NCBI GenBank assembly: GCA_937922655.1
Contig: CALAJH010000044.1
Coordinates: 1-47,722 of the forward strand
Length of the DNA stretch: 47,722 bases
Source: an uncultured Bacteroidia bacterium
GTDB taxonomy: Bacteria > Bacteroidota > Bacteroidia > J057 > CALAJH01
Direction: 5' to 3'
The position numbers were made by a program, and so were the translations under genes. This document shows positions 8,501 through 17,023 of the stretch, piece by piece (the stretch's first letter is position 1; every line of letters begins with the position of its first letter). Below the pieces are notes generated by a model. That model did not search any database, was not told the origin of the DNA, and saw nothing but the letters and a program-made list of their open reading frames with translations.

Positions 8501-10498
8501 GCCGGGCGTTTGGCCGGCACGATGAACGCCGTCATCGACGTAAACGATTTGTTCGGTTCGCCGATAGCGGAGGTCAACGGCAAAATACGTCGCTTTTCCT
8601 ACGACAAACATCCCTACGGCGACGTGCTTTTGGCCACGCTCTTCCACCCCGAATCCAAGTCGTTGGATTTGAACTTAAAACTTATCGCGCAGGCGGACGC
8701 CACGCCAACGAAAACAGGGACGACGCGGCCGTCGGGCGCGGTCTTCGGCAAACCCTCGGTTTCGACGCGACACGACACCATCCTTCGCATCGACGGCTTC
8801 TACGATTTGGCCGACACCCTCGCGCCGATGCACTTTCGCGTCCAAGCCTATCGCACGCCCTTGGCTCTGGTACATCCTTTTGTCAAGGACGTGTTTTCAC
8901 GGCTTGAAGGCTTTGTCGGTTCGGACAATTTGGTGGTCAAGGGCAGTCCGAAGGCCCCGCAAATCGAAGGCAACCTCCGCGTCAAAGCGCTTCTCGAGGT
9001 CGCGTACCTCAAAGCGCCCACGAGCTTCGACGGCGTCGTCAAGTGCAAAAACGATAAAATCGTTTTCAAGGACGTGATGCTCGAAAACGTCGACCCCGAA
9101 ACCGGCCGTCCCCTCCCCAACCGCTACGCCGTCGCCGACGGACAAATCGACCTCAAAAATTTTGAAGACCTAAGCTACGAAATCGTTTTCAAGGAGCTGA
9201 AAAGATTTCGTATCGTCGGCACGAACCGGCGCGACAACGAAATTTTTTACGGCAACGTGTATTTAAGCGAAGGGACGGCGAAAATCACGGGGGATTTGGG
9301 ACGCTTGGCCGTCGAAGCACGGGCAACGACGGGCGCCGGCACCAACGTCAGCATTCCCATCGCCGACTATACCGAAAGTTCGCGGCCCGAATACGTTAGC
9401 TTCATCGCGCCCAAGTCGAAGGTCAAAAGCAAAATCGAACTGCCGAAAAAAACCTCTACCTTTGCCTTGGATTTGAGTTTGGACGTGGCGGCCACGCCCG
9501 ACGCCACCGTCAATTTGGTCTTCGACGAGGCGGCGGGCGACAAAATCACCGCCAACGGTTCGGGCAACCTGCACATCGGCCTCAACCCCGAAGGCGACTT
9601 TCGCATCGACGGTTTTTATGAAATATCGTCGGGAAAATACAACTTCAATTTTCGCAACCTGATCAACAAACGCTTTTCGATAGACCCCGGAAGTACGTTG
9701 AGTTGGGCGGGGGACGCGCTCGACGCCCGCATGGACATCCGGGCCGTTTACCGCGCCCAGCAAGCGTCGGTCAAAGCATGGGACACGACCCAAACCTCGG
9801 GCGTAACCATAGACGTGGTCATGAACATCAAAGGCTCGCTTGCCGCCCCGGAAATCACTTACGGCCTCCAAATGCCGGCCATCGCCCGCCAACAGGCCGG
9901 CGGAAGCATCGGCTCCAACGTTTTGGCCGCCAACCTCCGACTCATCGAAGCCGACCCCCAAGAACTCAACCGTCAAGTGTTTTCGGTGATTATGTTCGAC
10001 GCCGTCGCGCCCATCGGAAGTTTTTTCGGACAGGGCAGTGCGGGCGGCGGCGTATCCACCGGCCTTTCCGACTTCGTTTCCGCCCAACTCAACAACTGGA
10101 TTGCCGGCACGCTCGACCAAAAAATCGGCGTCAATTTCGGTTACGCCCAAGACCAAGTCATTATGAACCTGCGGGCCGGCTTTTTCAACGACCGCGTCGT
10201 CGTCGAACGCAACGGCGCCATCACCTCCAACCGCCAACGCGACGTCTCGCTGGGCAACATCAATATACAGGTACGACTCCTGCCCACGGGCAACGACTAC
10301 GTTCCCGGACGCGGACAGTTGGCGCTCGAAGTCTTCAACCGTGAAAACGTCCTCTCCAACGCCATCACCACCACCAATCGGGGAGCGGGATTTATCTATC
10401 GCAAAGACTTCGATACGTTCAAAGAACTCATCACGCCCGCCCAAAAACGCATCGAAAAAAACCCAAGCGAAAGCCTGAAAAAACGCGCCAAAAAATAA
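5567..10498 (+). CDS. TamB-like translocation/assembly module protein (DUF490)
   Basis: The product is 1643 residues from GTG 5567; ATG 5597 is an alternative start. A very basic N-terminus (about residues 1-50) is followed by one membrane helix at roughly 50-73, then about 1500 residues of beta-rich repeats without enzyme motifs. The C-terminal TamB domain is clear from about 1340: GFYEISSGKYNFNFRNLINK, FSIDPGSTLSWAGD, and the last segment with NRQVFSVIMFD and LDQKIGVNFGY. TamB-like proteins span the periplasm and are linked to outer-membrane protein assembly or phospholipid transport between membranes. The gene begins 9 bases after nuoA, and an MlaF-type ATPase follows after 218 bases, which suits an envelope lipid or assembly role. 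No BamA/TamA partner gene lies nearby. Confidence 0.88.
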   Translation: MRVLRKIRRQMHLRRIRRKRKAGVSVGGWAKLRRRLALRRQARRNARFRVLTLFARVVGVLAGLYLLVFSLAFVVLEHEGVQRRLTPRVARLLSDALKLEIEVRRIGIRLFDKIELEGVVLYDKRCGRMIVAEKVRVSNFAVPVFEWLYNPKMRKDVPIRAVELYRAELNLYRPLNERVMNIDEAFKSEEPDTTDDGPPVLPRLSVKHLTVRQMSFSLRDSADGIEGLAPRAMNLNYQNLHFFPIDLDAEARLWETGELEVEIQRLTGQEIHSGIVLERFSTDFSALLTLTPRPAPRVAGTLPVPEEYIHPFDETYYPRPHVETALEPAALHPPAFSLYGYDTVRTIYLRNTCFDAGRARLDFDLRLDNLGLSQLFAPHQNRKYVVDFRRSAVDFAVINYFTPSPLPLEGVPIIESGRVRGDYRALRGRELLIRYGEQTLLDADVRLDDFTDDEKLFLDVRLKPGKTALRDLDALLQGVKLPDVVRRIDSLTVVGKFQGFVRDFVVDAQVQTPRGFADANLRFVFDRTGNVGYQGEIAARDLNLDRLINLDGICDQLNVSGRVEGKNFEPETAEGNYVLTAWRSKAVGFEFDTLRADFALFRGRITGHANLSDNEGNFDGTVDVNFLESPMSYEFDGDLEKVDLSHYLNLPGKYFLTTAFSGRLTADSLENLRGGVKFQRLGLGDSLHGRRLSVEHLAAAAYRDSLGEKHVRIAGSPFDLRVNGNFGYRQIYRHFERYAQELWAYMREDESEIAKLAVEADDAPTDGDVSLRLSDVGPWVRFFEPRLTLGNGSRFTARWNTDSVVVKAFVDTAAFKTLRVKAWETEVEVARSDTGFAATGFAYAQKLKLTPKIGFVSVQFTPVWRQRTLKFVAGAIQDTLDAYFMLKGRAYFPHAAAVHAEIDPAGSMFFLLNRTWNFSPGVGFEYDFDRRLKIDNFAVFSDSQQVVVEADVDSSGSDLFIVRFEKFGISAFNPFLGTAGRLAGTMNAVIDVNDLFGSPIAEVNGKIRRFSYDKHPYGDVLLATLFHPESKSLDLNLKLIAQADATPTKTGTTRPSGAVFGKPSVSTRHDTILRIDGFYDLADTLAPMHFRVQAYRTPLALVHPFVKDVFSRLEGFVGSDNLVVKGSPKAPQIEGNLRVKALLEVAYLKAPTSFDGVVKCKNDKIVFKDVMLENVDPETGRPLPNRYAVADGQIDLKNFEDLSYEIVFKELKRFRIVGTNRRDNEIFYGNVYLSEGTAKITGDLGRLAVEARATTGAGTNVSIPIADYTESSRPEYVSFIAPKSKVKSKIELPKKTSTFALDLSLDVAATPDATVNLVFDEAAGDKITANGSGNLHIGLNPEGDFRIDGFYEISSGKYNFNFRNLINKRFSIDPGSTLSWAGDALDARMDIRAVYRAQQASVKAWDTTQTSGVTIDVVMNIKGSLAAPEITYGLQMPAIARQQAGGSIGSNVLAANLRLIEADPQELNRQVFSVIMFDAVAPIGSFFGQGSAGGGVSTGLSDFVSAQLNNWIAGTLDQKIGVNFGYAQDQVIMNLRAGFFNDRVVVERNGAITSNRQRDVSLGNINIQVRLLPTGNDYVPGRGQLALEVFNRENVLSNAITTTNRGAGFIYRKDFDTFKELITPAQKRIEKNPSESLKKRAKK

Positions 10499-10544
10499 CG
10501 TTCGCCGGCCGTCCGTTGCCCGAAAATTGCCGACGCCCCCGCTT

Positions 10545-10579
10545 GAACGCCGCAAAAAGATTTTGCGGCGCCGGCGTTC
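10545..10579 (+). other. Mutually exclusive hairpins between tamB-like gene and mlaF
   Basis: CGCCGCAAAA (10548-10557) pairs perfectly with TTTTGCGGCG (10561-10570) around an AGA loop. The overlapping GAACGCCG (10545-10552) can instead pair with CGGCGTTC (10572-10579). There is no T run after either stem, so this is not a standard terminator. Confidence 0.4.
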
Positions 10580-10729
10580 GTCCCCCCAAAAAACTCCGAC
10601 CGCGGGCAATACCTCGTCGACGGAGCCGGACGTGAAAAGCCGGAGGCGCGAACGGTCGCGGGCAAAGGCTTGCGGCCCGATTCAAATCCGTGCGAAAACC
10701 AACGTCCGCGTCCTAAATGTCCGCCAAAG

Positions 10730-10760
10730 TTTGCATTTCCGGCGGCGTTGTGTTAGTTTG
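10730..10760 (+). promoter_or_regulatory. Promoter upstream of the MlaF-type ATPase gene
   Basis: TTTG (10730-10733), a 19-base spacer and TTAGTTTG (10753-10760, one mismatch to TAnnTTTG). Predicted transcription start is near 10766, which lies after the ATG at 10717 and so supports the GTG at 10786 as the real start codon. Confidence 0.5.
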
Positions 10761-10785
10761 CGACTTGTTTCAAGGGAAAAACCGA

Positions 10786-11523
10786 GTGGGCATAGAAATC
10801 ATAGACCTTCACAAATCGTTCGGCGAAAAAAAGGTGCTGCAAGGCATAGATTACGTTTTCGAGGACCGGAAGGTCAATATGATTATCGGGGGAAGCGGGA
10901 GCGGCAAAACGGTGCTTTTGCGTTGCATGGTGGGCCTGCTCAAACCCGAAAAGGGCGCCGTCGTTTACGACGGCCAAAATTTGGCCCACATTTCCTATCG
11001 TGAAAAACGCGAGCTTCATCAAAAAATCGGCATGCTTTTTCAATCGTCGGCGCTTTTCGACTCGATGACCGTCGGTGAAAACGTCGCTTTTCCGATGCGC
11101 ATGTTTTCGGGCCTAAGGGGCAAGACGTTGAAGGAACGGGTCGAATATTGTTTGGAGCGGGTCAATATGCCGGGCACGGCGCATTTGTACCCGTCGGAAA
11201 TTTCGGGGGGGATGAAAAAACGCGTGGGCATCGCCCGGGCTATCGCCCTCAACCCCAAATATCTTTTTTGCGACGAACCCAATTCGGGCCTTGACCCCAA
11301 AACGGCCGAAGTCATCGACCACCTGATTGTCGACATCACCCAAGAATTCGGCACGACCACCGTCGTCGTCACCCACGACATGAAAAGCGTACTCAGCACC
11401 GCCGACCGCGTAATGTTCATTTACAAAGGCAAAAAAGAATGGGAGGGAGAACGAGCGGACATCATGCACGCCCAAAGCGCGATCTTGCTGGACTTTATCA
11501 AAACCTCGGGCTTGTTGGACTGA
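10786..11523 (+). CDS. mlaF: ABC transporter ATPase, MlaF type
   Basis: The product is 245 residues from GTG 10786, chosen because the promoter match ends at 10760; an in-frame ATG at 10717 would add 23 residues that do not look like the family. Walker A GGSGSGKT is at about 35-42, the ABC signature reads SEISGGMKKR, Walker B is YLFCDEPNSGLD, and the switch histidine is in VVTHD. MlaF powers retrograde phospholipid transport from the outer to the inner membrane together with a permease (MlaE) and an MCE-domain protein (MlaD); neither is adjacent here, so the partners must be elsewhere. The downstream histidine kinase frame overlaps the 3' end. The family match is strong, the exact substrate less so. 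Confidence 0.85.
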   Translation: MGIEIIDLHKSFGEKKVLQGIDYVFEDRKVNMIIGGSGSGKTVLLRCMVGLLKPEKGAVVYDGQNLAHISYREKRELHQKIGMLFQSSALFDSMTVGENVAFPMRMFSGLRGKTLKERVEYCLERVNMPGTAHLYPSEISGGMKKRVGIARAIALNPKYLFCDEPNSGLDPKTAEVIDHLIVDITQEFGTTTVVVTHDMKSVLSTADRVMFIYKGKKEWEGERADIMHAQSAILLDFIKTSGLLD

Positions 11524-13706
11524 CGGCGTGGGCGTTGGCGGCGGCGTGGGGGGCGTGGCGAACGCTCTCGCAAACGGCCCGCTTCCTGCCCGACGACGGC
11601 AAACGCACCGCCCCCGCCTTCGACCGCCTCGTTTGGCACGACGAACTGCCCGTCGTCGTCGATGCTTTGCCCAACAAAACGGGCCTTGAAATCGGCGACA
11701 CCCTCCGGTCTTTGGACTACCGCCCCCTACTGACGAGCCGGGCCTTGCGGCGCGTGTTGTCGTTTTGTCCCCCCGGAACGGTGCTCATGTACGGCGTCGG
11801 ACGGCCCGTAGCCGTCGAATTGGAATATCGGCCCGCGCTCTTATGGACGCATCGCTCGTGGCTGTGGGCCTTGTACCCGTTTTTGGCGGCGGCGTTGGCC
11901 ACGGCGGCGGCCGTTGTGTTTTTTATTATCCGGCCGTTTTTACGGCGCGACGTACCGGGCGGACGAGCGTTGGGGCGGTGGTTGCCGTTGTGGACGGGAT
12001 TTTGGCTCGTCATGGGCTTGCGGGCGGTGTTGCATTACGCCGAAACCTCGCCCGCCGCGCTTCGCGCCGACCTTTATCTTTTGACGGCGGCGACGGCGTT
12101 GTGGGCCGGCTGGGGAACGGCGTTCGGGCCGCGCGGGTTGTTTTTCGGTTTGGCGGGGGCGTTTGCGGTTTACGTTTGGTGGTGGCATCCGGCGCCGGGG
12201 GTGGTCGAGCGTTGGGTCGTTACGCTCATGGGTTTGGCGATGTGCGCCTCGACGACGCGAGTCCGGCGTTGGCCGGCGGCGCTCTTCGCACTTGTATTGA
12301 CGGCACGCTTGTGGGACGCGCCGCCGACGTGGCTCTATTCCCCCGATTGGGACGCGGTCTTGTGGTTGTTGCCGGCGTGGGAAATGGGCGCCGGAGCGCG
12401 AACGGTGGTGGCCGTCGGCAAAACGGGGCGCGTGCTGCGACGAGCGATGACGGTAATGGCGGCGGCGGCCATGGCCGCCGTGGGATTTGTGGTTTTGTTG
12501 CCGTGGGCGCGGTCGGTGTTGCCCGGCCCGGCGCCGTCGGGATTGTTGGCTTTGTTCGTCCTAGCGGCGGCGTTTGTGGCTTTGTGGGCGTTGTGGTCGC
12601 GCTACCAAACGCGCATACAATCGGCGTTCACGCCCGCATCGGCCAAACGCTTGCAGACGCTGGCCGAATTTACGGCGGGCGCGTCGCGATTTGTCCATTC
12701 GCCCGAATTGGTTCGCGCCGCCGAAAGTCATATTTCGCGTGCCCTACTTTGTCCCGACACACGCATTCTGTTTCCTACGGGGGACGAGGGCGCGTTTCGC
12801 CCCGCCTTTGCCGACGGCGACGAGGTGCGTTTGCCCGCGGGCGCGGCCGAAGCGATGTTCCGCGCCCAAACGTTTTGGGCCCGTCAAAAGATATTTTCCA
12901 ATTTCAAACTCGAGCCCGAACCCGACGCCGAACTAATATTCCCTTTGCGCTTGGCGCCGGAAACCTACGGAATTTTGTGGGTGGGACCCAAAACCCGAGG
13001 CGGCTTCAACCTCGAAGAAATAGAGGCGGTACGCTCGGCGGCACAAGCCGTCGCCCTCACCCTCGAAGTGCTCACCCTCCTCGAACGCGAAAAAGCCCTC
13101 GTCGAACAAACAATGGAAGCCAACCTCGCCGCCCTGCGCGCCCAAATCAACCCCCATTTCCTTTTCAACACCTTCAATTCCATTTCCGAACTCATCCACT
13201 ACGCCCCCGAACGCGCCGAAAAAGCCCTCGAAAAACTCGCCTTCATCTTCCGTTACACCCTCAAATTTTCCAAAGACAACCACGTCTCCCTTCGCCACGA
13301 ACTGAGTTTGGTCGAAAGCTATCTGGAAATCGAAAAAATACGTTTCGGGGAAAGGGTACAAATTTTGGTGGACGTCGAGCAAAAAGCGTTGGACATGGAA
13401 ACGCCCGCCTTCGTACTGCAAACCATCGTCGAAAACTGTTTTAAACACGGGGTGTCGAAGGTGGTGCGCGACGGGCGGGTGGAAGTCAAGGCGAGAATCG
13501 ACGGCACGCGGCTGGTCGTCGAGGTCTACGACAACGGACCCGGAGTCGATTTGAGCCGCCTGCGTTCGGGAACGGGGGTCAAAAACGTCTACAACCGCCT
13601 CGAAACCCTTTACGGACGCGGAGCCGAATTGACTTACCACAACCTTTCCCCCGGTACACGGGTCGTTTTGTCCTTGCCCGCCGTCCAATATCAGGACGGC
13701 AACTAA
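11439..13706 (+). CDS. LytS/YehU-type sensor histidine kinase
   Basis: The product is 755 residues from ATG 11439, the only in-frame ATG before the first membrane helix; this makes it overlap mlaF by 85 bases, so the start is uncertain. Order of parts: helix at about 25-42, extracytoplasmic segment about 45-135, a block of about seven membrane helices (about 140-390), a GAF-like region about 410-545, then the His_kinase domain with QINPHFLFNTFNS (His573) and an HATPase part with VENCFKH and DNGPGVDLSRLRSGTG. Kinases of this type usually signal to a LytTR response regulator; none is adjacent. The input signal is unknown. The mix of a 7TM-like sensor and a GAF region resembles 7TMR-type receptors, which is inference. 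Confidence 0.85.
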   Translation: MGGRTSGHHARPKRDLAGLYQNLGLVGLTAWALAAAWGAWRTLSQTARFLPDDGKRTAPAFDRLVWHDELPVVVDALPNKTGLEIGDTLRSLDYRPLLTSRALRRVLSFCPPGTVLMYGVGRPVAVELEYRPALLWTHRSWLWALYPFLAAALATAAAVVFFIIRPFLRRDVPGGRALGRWLPLWTGFWLVMGLRAVLHYAETSPAALRADLYLLTAATALWAGWGTAFGPRGLFFGLAGAFAVYVWWWHPAPGVVERWVVTLMGLAMCASTTRVRRWPAALFALVLTARLWDAPPTWLYSPDWDAVLWLLPAWEMGAGARTVVAVGKTGRVLRRAMTVMAAAAMAAVGFVVLLPWARSVLPGPAPSGLLALFVLAAAFVALWALWSRYQTRIQSAFTPASAKRLQTLAEFTAGASRFVHSPELVRAAESHISRALLCPDTRILFPTGDEGAFRPAFADGDEVRLPAGAAEAMFRAQTFWARQKIFSNFKLEPEPDAELIFPLRLAPETYGILWVGPKTRGGFNLEEIEAVRSAAQAVALTLEVLTLLEREKALVEQTMEANLAALRAQINPHFLFNTFNSISELIHYAPERAEKALEKLAFIFRYTLKFSKDNHVSLRHELSLVESYLEIEKIRFGERVQILVDVEQKALDMETPAFVLQTIVENCFKHGVSKVVRDGRVEVKARIDGTRLVVEVYDNGPGVDLSRLRSGTGVKNVYNRLETLYGRGAELTYHNLSPGTRVVLSLPAVQYQDGN

Positions 13707-13860
13707 CGCGGACGCGTCATCCCTTCCCAAAGAGTTTTTTGCCCAAAACAAGCGTTTTTAAGAACGACGGCGCGAAAAGCGGTTTTTAGCGTACAAAAAA
13801 TCCAGGGTGCGCCTTCGGCTTTCACGCGGGGGGCCGTACAATCTTGCCGACAAATTTTGG

Positions 13861-13875
13861 CGACGCCGTGCGTCG
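13861..13875 (-). terminator. Possible hairpin in convergent gap
   Basis: CGACGC, a CGT loop and GCGTCG form a 6-bp stem between the convergent kinase and lipoprotein genes. On the minus strand it is followed by CCAAAATTTGTC, a poor T tract. It is offered only as the likeliest end point for the lipoprotein transcript. Confidence 0.25.
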
Positions 13876-13899
13876 GCGCCCCAAACGAGCGCCGCGGAT

Positions 13900-15162
13900 T
13901 TAGGGTTGGGCGGCGGAATCGGGTTTGGACGCGGCGGGAACGGGACGCGGGGCCTTTCTTCGCGCCGTCAAAAAGTTGGTCAGCGTCGGATTGCCGTAGC
14001 CGAGGCCGAAGTCCACGTTTTTGCGCGTCGTATCGCGTTGGTAGGCTTGGACTAGGTCGGGTTGGTAATAGTTGCGGAAAATGGGAATGGGCGTAACGTA
14101 GTTGCCGTAAAGGCGAACGTCGAAAGTGTTTTTGTCAATCATTCGCCACGGTAGGCCCGTGTCGTCCTGCATGAGAAAATCGGAATTTTCCAGAACGATG
14201 TCCCGGACGATGGAAAAGCCGGCGTTGTGCATGAGGTAAGAGGCGGATTTGACGTAGGTCGTCGTCGGAGAAAGGGCAAGCAAATATTCGGTCAAATTTT
14301 TTGAGCGGCTTAGAGCGGGGTCTTCGGCGTTGAACGAAAAATATTGCAAGGTTTGTATCGGTTTGCCCTTGTGCTTGCGGAACTGAATCTCGACGCCGGT
14401 GACGGAGGTGTCTTTGGGGTTTTGCATGATTTTCGAGGAGTCGGTGAGATAGACGATTCGGCGTTCGGAATTGAGGTGAAAACGCTTGACGTCGAGCACC
14501 TCGTTTTCGCGCAAAGCCATGAGCAGCATGAGTATGGGCGTAACGCCCGAAAGTTCGGCGCGGTGAAGTTCGACGCTCATGTCGAGGGTCATGAAAAAGT
14601 TGAGGCGCATGATGTCGTCGAGGGCCGTTTGGATGTTGCGCAGATTGTAGTCGTAACGGGCGCGGGAAAGTTTGAAAACGTCGGGGGGCGTGCCTTCTTG
14701 TTCCAAGCCGAACATGACGTACTTTTTCGCGCGGGGGAAAAGGGTGTGGATGGTGATGAAATCGGGGCCGCTGAAGGGGTAAAAGACGGTGCGGTCGAGC
14801 TTGCGCACGTCGCCGAATTCGCTTTCGGCGAAGGCCTCCAACTTGGCCAAGTGTTGTTTTTTGACGTTCCATTCGGCTTGCAGCACCCGGCGGTGGCGTT
14901 CGGTTTCGGGCAGTTTTTCCAACGAATCCAAAACACTTCCGGGCAAGGGGTCCAAGCCCGCCAAAAGCCGGGCCAAATCGTTCCAATAGCGGTCGAAAAC
15001 GGGTTCGGGTGGAGGAGGAGGCGATGTTTCGACCGTCTGCTTTTTCGATTCTTGTTTGCCGCCGCACGCCGCCGCCCCCAGCGCCGCCAACATCGTCAAC
15101 GTCAATAGTCCGAACTTTAATCTTTTCACGTCGTCGAAAAAATAGGACGCAATTTTACGCAT
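13900..15162 (-). CDS. Conserved lipoprotein of unknown function
   Basis: The product is 420 residues from ATG 15162 (MRKIASYFF...). A hydrophobic stretch at about 18-33 ends GAAAC|GGKQ, a lipobox-like site, followed by a low-complexity linker with a run of prolines. The body is a single globular region; a recognisable block is FYPFSGPDFITIHTLFPRA near residues 104-122, with KYVMFGLEQEG just after. I recall similar YPFSGPDF proteins as unnamed conserved hypotheticals but cannot assign a function. The frame extends upstream to 15315, but that part is arginine-rich, lacks signal features and is unlikely to be translated. It lies downstream of the subtilase gene on the same strand, separated by 198 bases. 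Confidence 0.75.
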   Translation of the reverse strand: MRKIASYFFDDVKRLKFGLLTLTMLAALGAAACGGKQESKKQTVETSPPPPPEPVFDRYWNDLARLLAGLDPLPGSVLDSLEKLPETERHRRVLQAEWNVKKQHLAKLEAFAESEFGDVRKLDRTVFYPFSGPDFITIHTLFPRAKKYVMFGLEQEGTPPDVFKLSRARYDYNLRNIQTALDDIMRLNFFMTLDMSVELHRAELSGVTPILMLLMALRENEVLDVKRFHLNSERRIVYLTDSSKIMQNPKDTSVTGVEIQFRKHKGKPIQTLQYFSFNAEDPALSRSKNLTEYLLALSPTTTYVKSASYLMHNAGFSIVRDIVLENSDFLMQDDTGLPWRMIDKNTFDVRLYGNYVTPIPIFRNYYQPDLVQAYQRDTTRKNVDFGLGYGNPTLTNFLTARRKAPRPVPAASKPDSAAQP

Positions 15163-15360
15163 TTCATCCCCGATTTTGAAGCGTGTGTACATTTTGTGGT
15201 CAAAAAACGGATACCATTGGATGATGCGAAAAACGGCGGGCTTCCCGCTTAAACCGAAGGGCCTTGACCGTCTCGAAAATCGCCTCGGCTGTGGAAGGCG
15301 CGGGCGGCGGCCCAAAAATTTTGGCGGAAGAAGCGCGTCGTCGTGTTTTCGGCGCTTGTT

Positions 15361-15621
15361 TTAGCGCGTAAAGCCGCGTGCGGCGACGGTAAGCGCGACG
15401 TCGAAAAGATTGACGATTCCGTCGCCGTTGGCGTCGGCGTAACGGTCGTTGACGACCCGTCCGTTGACGTGGGAAAGGGTGTTCCATGGCAAAGGGGCGG
15501 CATAGGCTTGCCACAGGGTTCCGGCGACGCTTCTTGCCGGCCCCGTGCGTCCATAGGCGGCGGCGGTAAGGTAAAAGTCGGCGACGTCGACGGCCCCGTC
15601 GGCGTCGCCGTCGCCGGGCCA
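15361..15621 (-). repeat. 86-residue dockerin-like terminal domain, copy 2 (subtilase)
   Basis: Gap-free alignment to the other three copies. This is the most diverged first loop (DGDADGAVDVAD), but all calcium-ligand positions remain acidic or Asn-like. GPAR, GTLWQAY, VND and the final RG(L/F)(S/T)R are kept. Confidence 0.8.
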
Positions 15622-16992
15622 AACGAATTCGGGATTAAGGCCCGAAACCCAACGCAAAGCCGCAAAACCGTCGGGAATGCCGTAGCCGTAAAGACTGTCG
15701 GGGTTGGCGAAGCGGTCCGACGAACGAACGATGGCCTCGTGGGTGGCGTAACCCGCCGCATAAGGCGCGGCCTGCAACAAACACGCCGCCAATCCGCTTA
15801 TCAACGGCGCCGAAAACGACGTTCCCGACGCCGTCCCGATAGCCCCCGTGTACGACTGAAACGTCGCGGACTGCCCCATGGCCATGACGTCGGGTTTGAT
15901 GCGCCCGTCGAAGGTCGGGCCGCGACTGCTAAAACCGCTGCGCACCCGCAAAGCATTGACCGAACCGCAAGCCAAAACGCTGTCGCCGTCGGCGGGCGCG
16001 ATGACGTACCCCCACGAATTGTTGCCCTCGTTGCCCGCGCTATTGACGACAACCATGCCGCGCGACGCCGCCAAATCCGCCGCCACCGTAATGACCGTCG
16101 TATTGCCGTCCATATCGACGTAGGTATGGTCGCCGATGCCGCCGTCGAAGGTCAGGTAACCGAGCGAGGTTTGGCAAATGTCCGCGCCCAGTTGGTCGGC
16201 GCGTTCGGCGGCGGCCACCCAGTTGTACTCTTCGGAAAGCGTTTCGCTTGCGCCGTCTTCGGTACGGAAAAGATAGAACGACGCGCCGTAAGCCGGACCT
16301 ATCAACGTGCCGGGCAAATACCCCGCCAATACCGACAGGACCGCCGTACCGTGACCGCCGACGTCGAACACCGTCGAATCGTCGTCCACGTAATCGTACC
16401 AACCCAAAATCCGTCCCTCGTCGCGCATGGCCGCAAAAGCCGAAAGCGCATCGACGTTCAAAAAACCGTCGTCGAAAACGGCGACGACCACCCCGCGCCC
16501 CGAATATCCCAAGGCATGCAAGGTGTCCGTGCGAATCATGCGGTTTTGGTTCAAAGAATTGCCGTAAGTCAAACTATGGGATTGTTGGACTTCGGCGACG
16601 GCTTCAACGGACAAATCGCGCACGGCCTGCAAACGGGCGCAAGGACGCACCTCTTTGACGAAGTCGAACGCGCGTATCGTTTCGTATTGTTCGGTGGAAA
16701 GGCGACAGGCGGCGGCGTTGAGCCAACGCGAGGCGTATTTGACCGTCGCCCCCGTTGCCGCGACGGCGTTAAGGTAGGCTCCGGCGACGGGCGCGTCGTG
16801 AACGTCCCACGGCGCCCCCGCCCTTTGCCGACGCAACCGGGCCCGCACATCGAAAAACTCCGCGATTTCTCGTTCCGAAACCGCCGGTTTGTCCCTAAAA
16901 AAAACCCAATAGTCGTTTTGGGCGCTCAACGGCGACGTTGACAAGACAATCAATACCCAAATTTGACTCCATGCTTTTAACGGTTTTATCAT
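15361..16992 (-). CDS. Secreted S8 (subtilisin-like) serine peptidase with dockerin-like C-terminus
   Basis: The product is 543 residues. A signal peptide ends LSA|Q at about residue 24. An N-terminal region (about 25-150) resembles a propeptide or inhibitor-like part. The catalytic domain has the full S8 triad: Asp174 in AVFDDGF, His214 in GGHGTAVLS and Ser392 in GTSFSAP, with the oxyanion Asn321 in SAGNEG. The last 86 residues (458-543) are the shared dockerin-like domain, with loops DGDADGAVDVAD and DANGDGIVNLFD, ending RGFTR. Predicted to act outside the inner membrane, probably on the cell surface. There is no T9SS sorting domain, so the terminal domain is the only visible tether or tag. 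A promoter match lies 30-70 bases upstream. Confidence 0.92.
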   Translation of the reverse strand: MIKPLKAWSQIWVLIVLSTSPLSAQNDYWVFFRDKPAVSEREIAEFFDVRARLRRQRAGAPWDVHDAPVAGAYLNAVAATGATVKYASRWLNAAACRLSTEQYETIRAFDFVKEVRPCARLQAVRDLSVEAVAEVQQSHSLTYGNSLNQNRMIRTDTLHALGYSGRGVVVAVFDDGFLNVDALSAFAAMRDEGRILGWYDYVDDDSTVFDVGGHGTAVLSVLAGYLPGTLIGPAYGASFYLFRTEDGASETLSEEYNWVAAAERADQLGADICQTSLGYLTFDGGIGDHTYVDMDGNTTVITVAADLAASRGMVVVNSAGNEGNNSWGYVIAPADGDSVLACGSVNALRVRSGFSSRGPTFDGRIKPDVMAMGQSATFQSYTGAIGTASGTSFSAPLISGLAACLLQAAPYAAGYATHEAIVRSSDRFANPDSLYGYGIPDGFAALRWVSGLNPEFVWPGDGDADGAVDVADFYLTAAAYGRTGPARSVAGTLWQAYAAPLPWNTLSHVNGRVVNDRYADANGDGIVNLFDVALTVAARGFTR

Positions 16993-17023
16993 ATGTTTGA
17001 AGCGGGGCCGGCGGCTTTCACCA

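Noticed and set aside
9263-10609. 448-codon minus-strand frame opposite the tamB-like gene
   Set aside because: It mirrors the conserved TamB domain and shows no motif, start context or promoter of its own.
11765-13444. 559-codon plus-strand frame inside the LytS-type kinase gene
   Set aside because: Low-complexity Gly/Arg/Val sequence in a different frame from the kinase, which has clear catalytic motifs.
15312-15324. CCAAAA/TTTTGG palindrome after the subtilase stop as a terminator
   Set aside because: A 6-bp AT-rich stem with a one-base loop and no T run is too weak to support a terminator.
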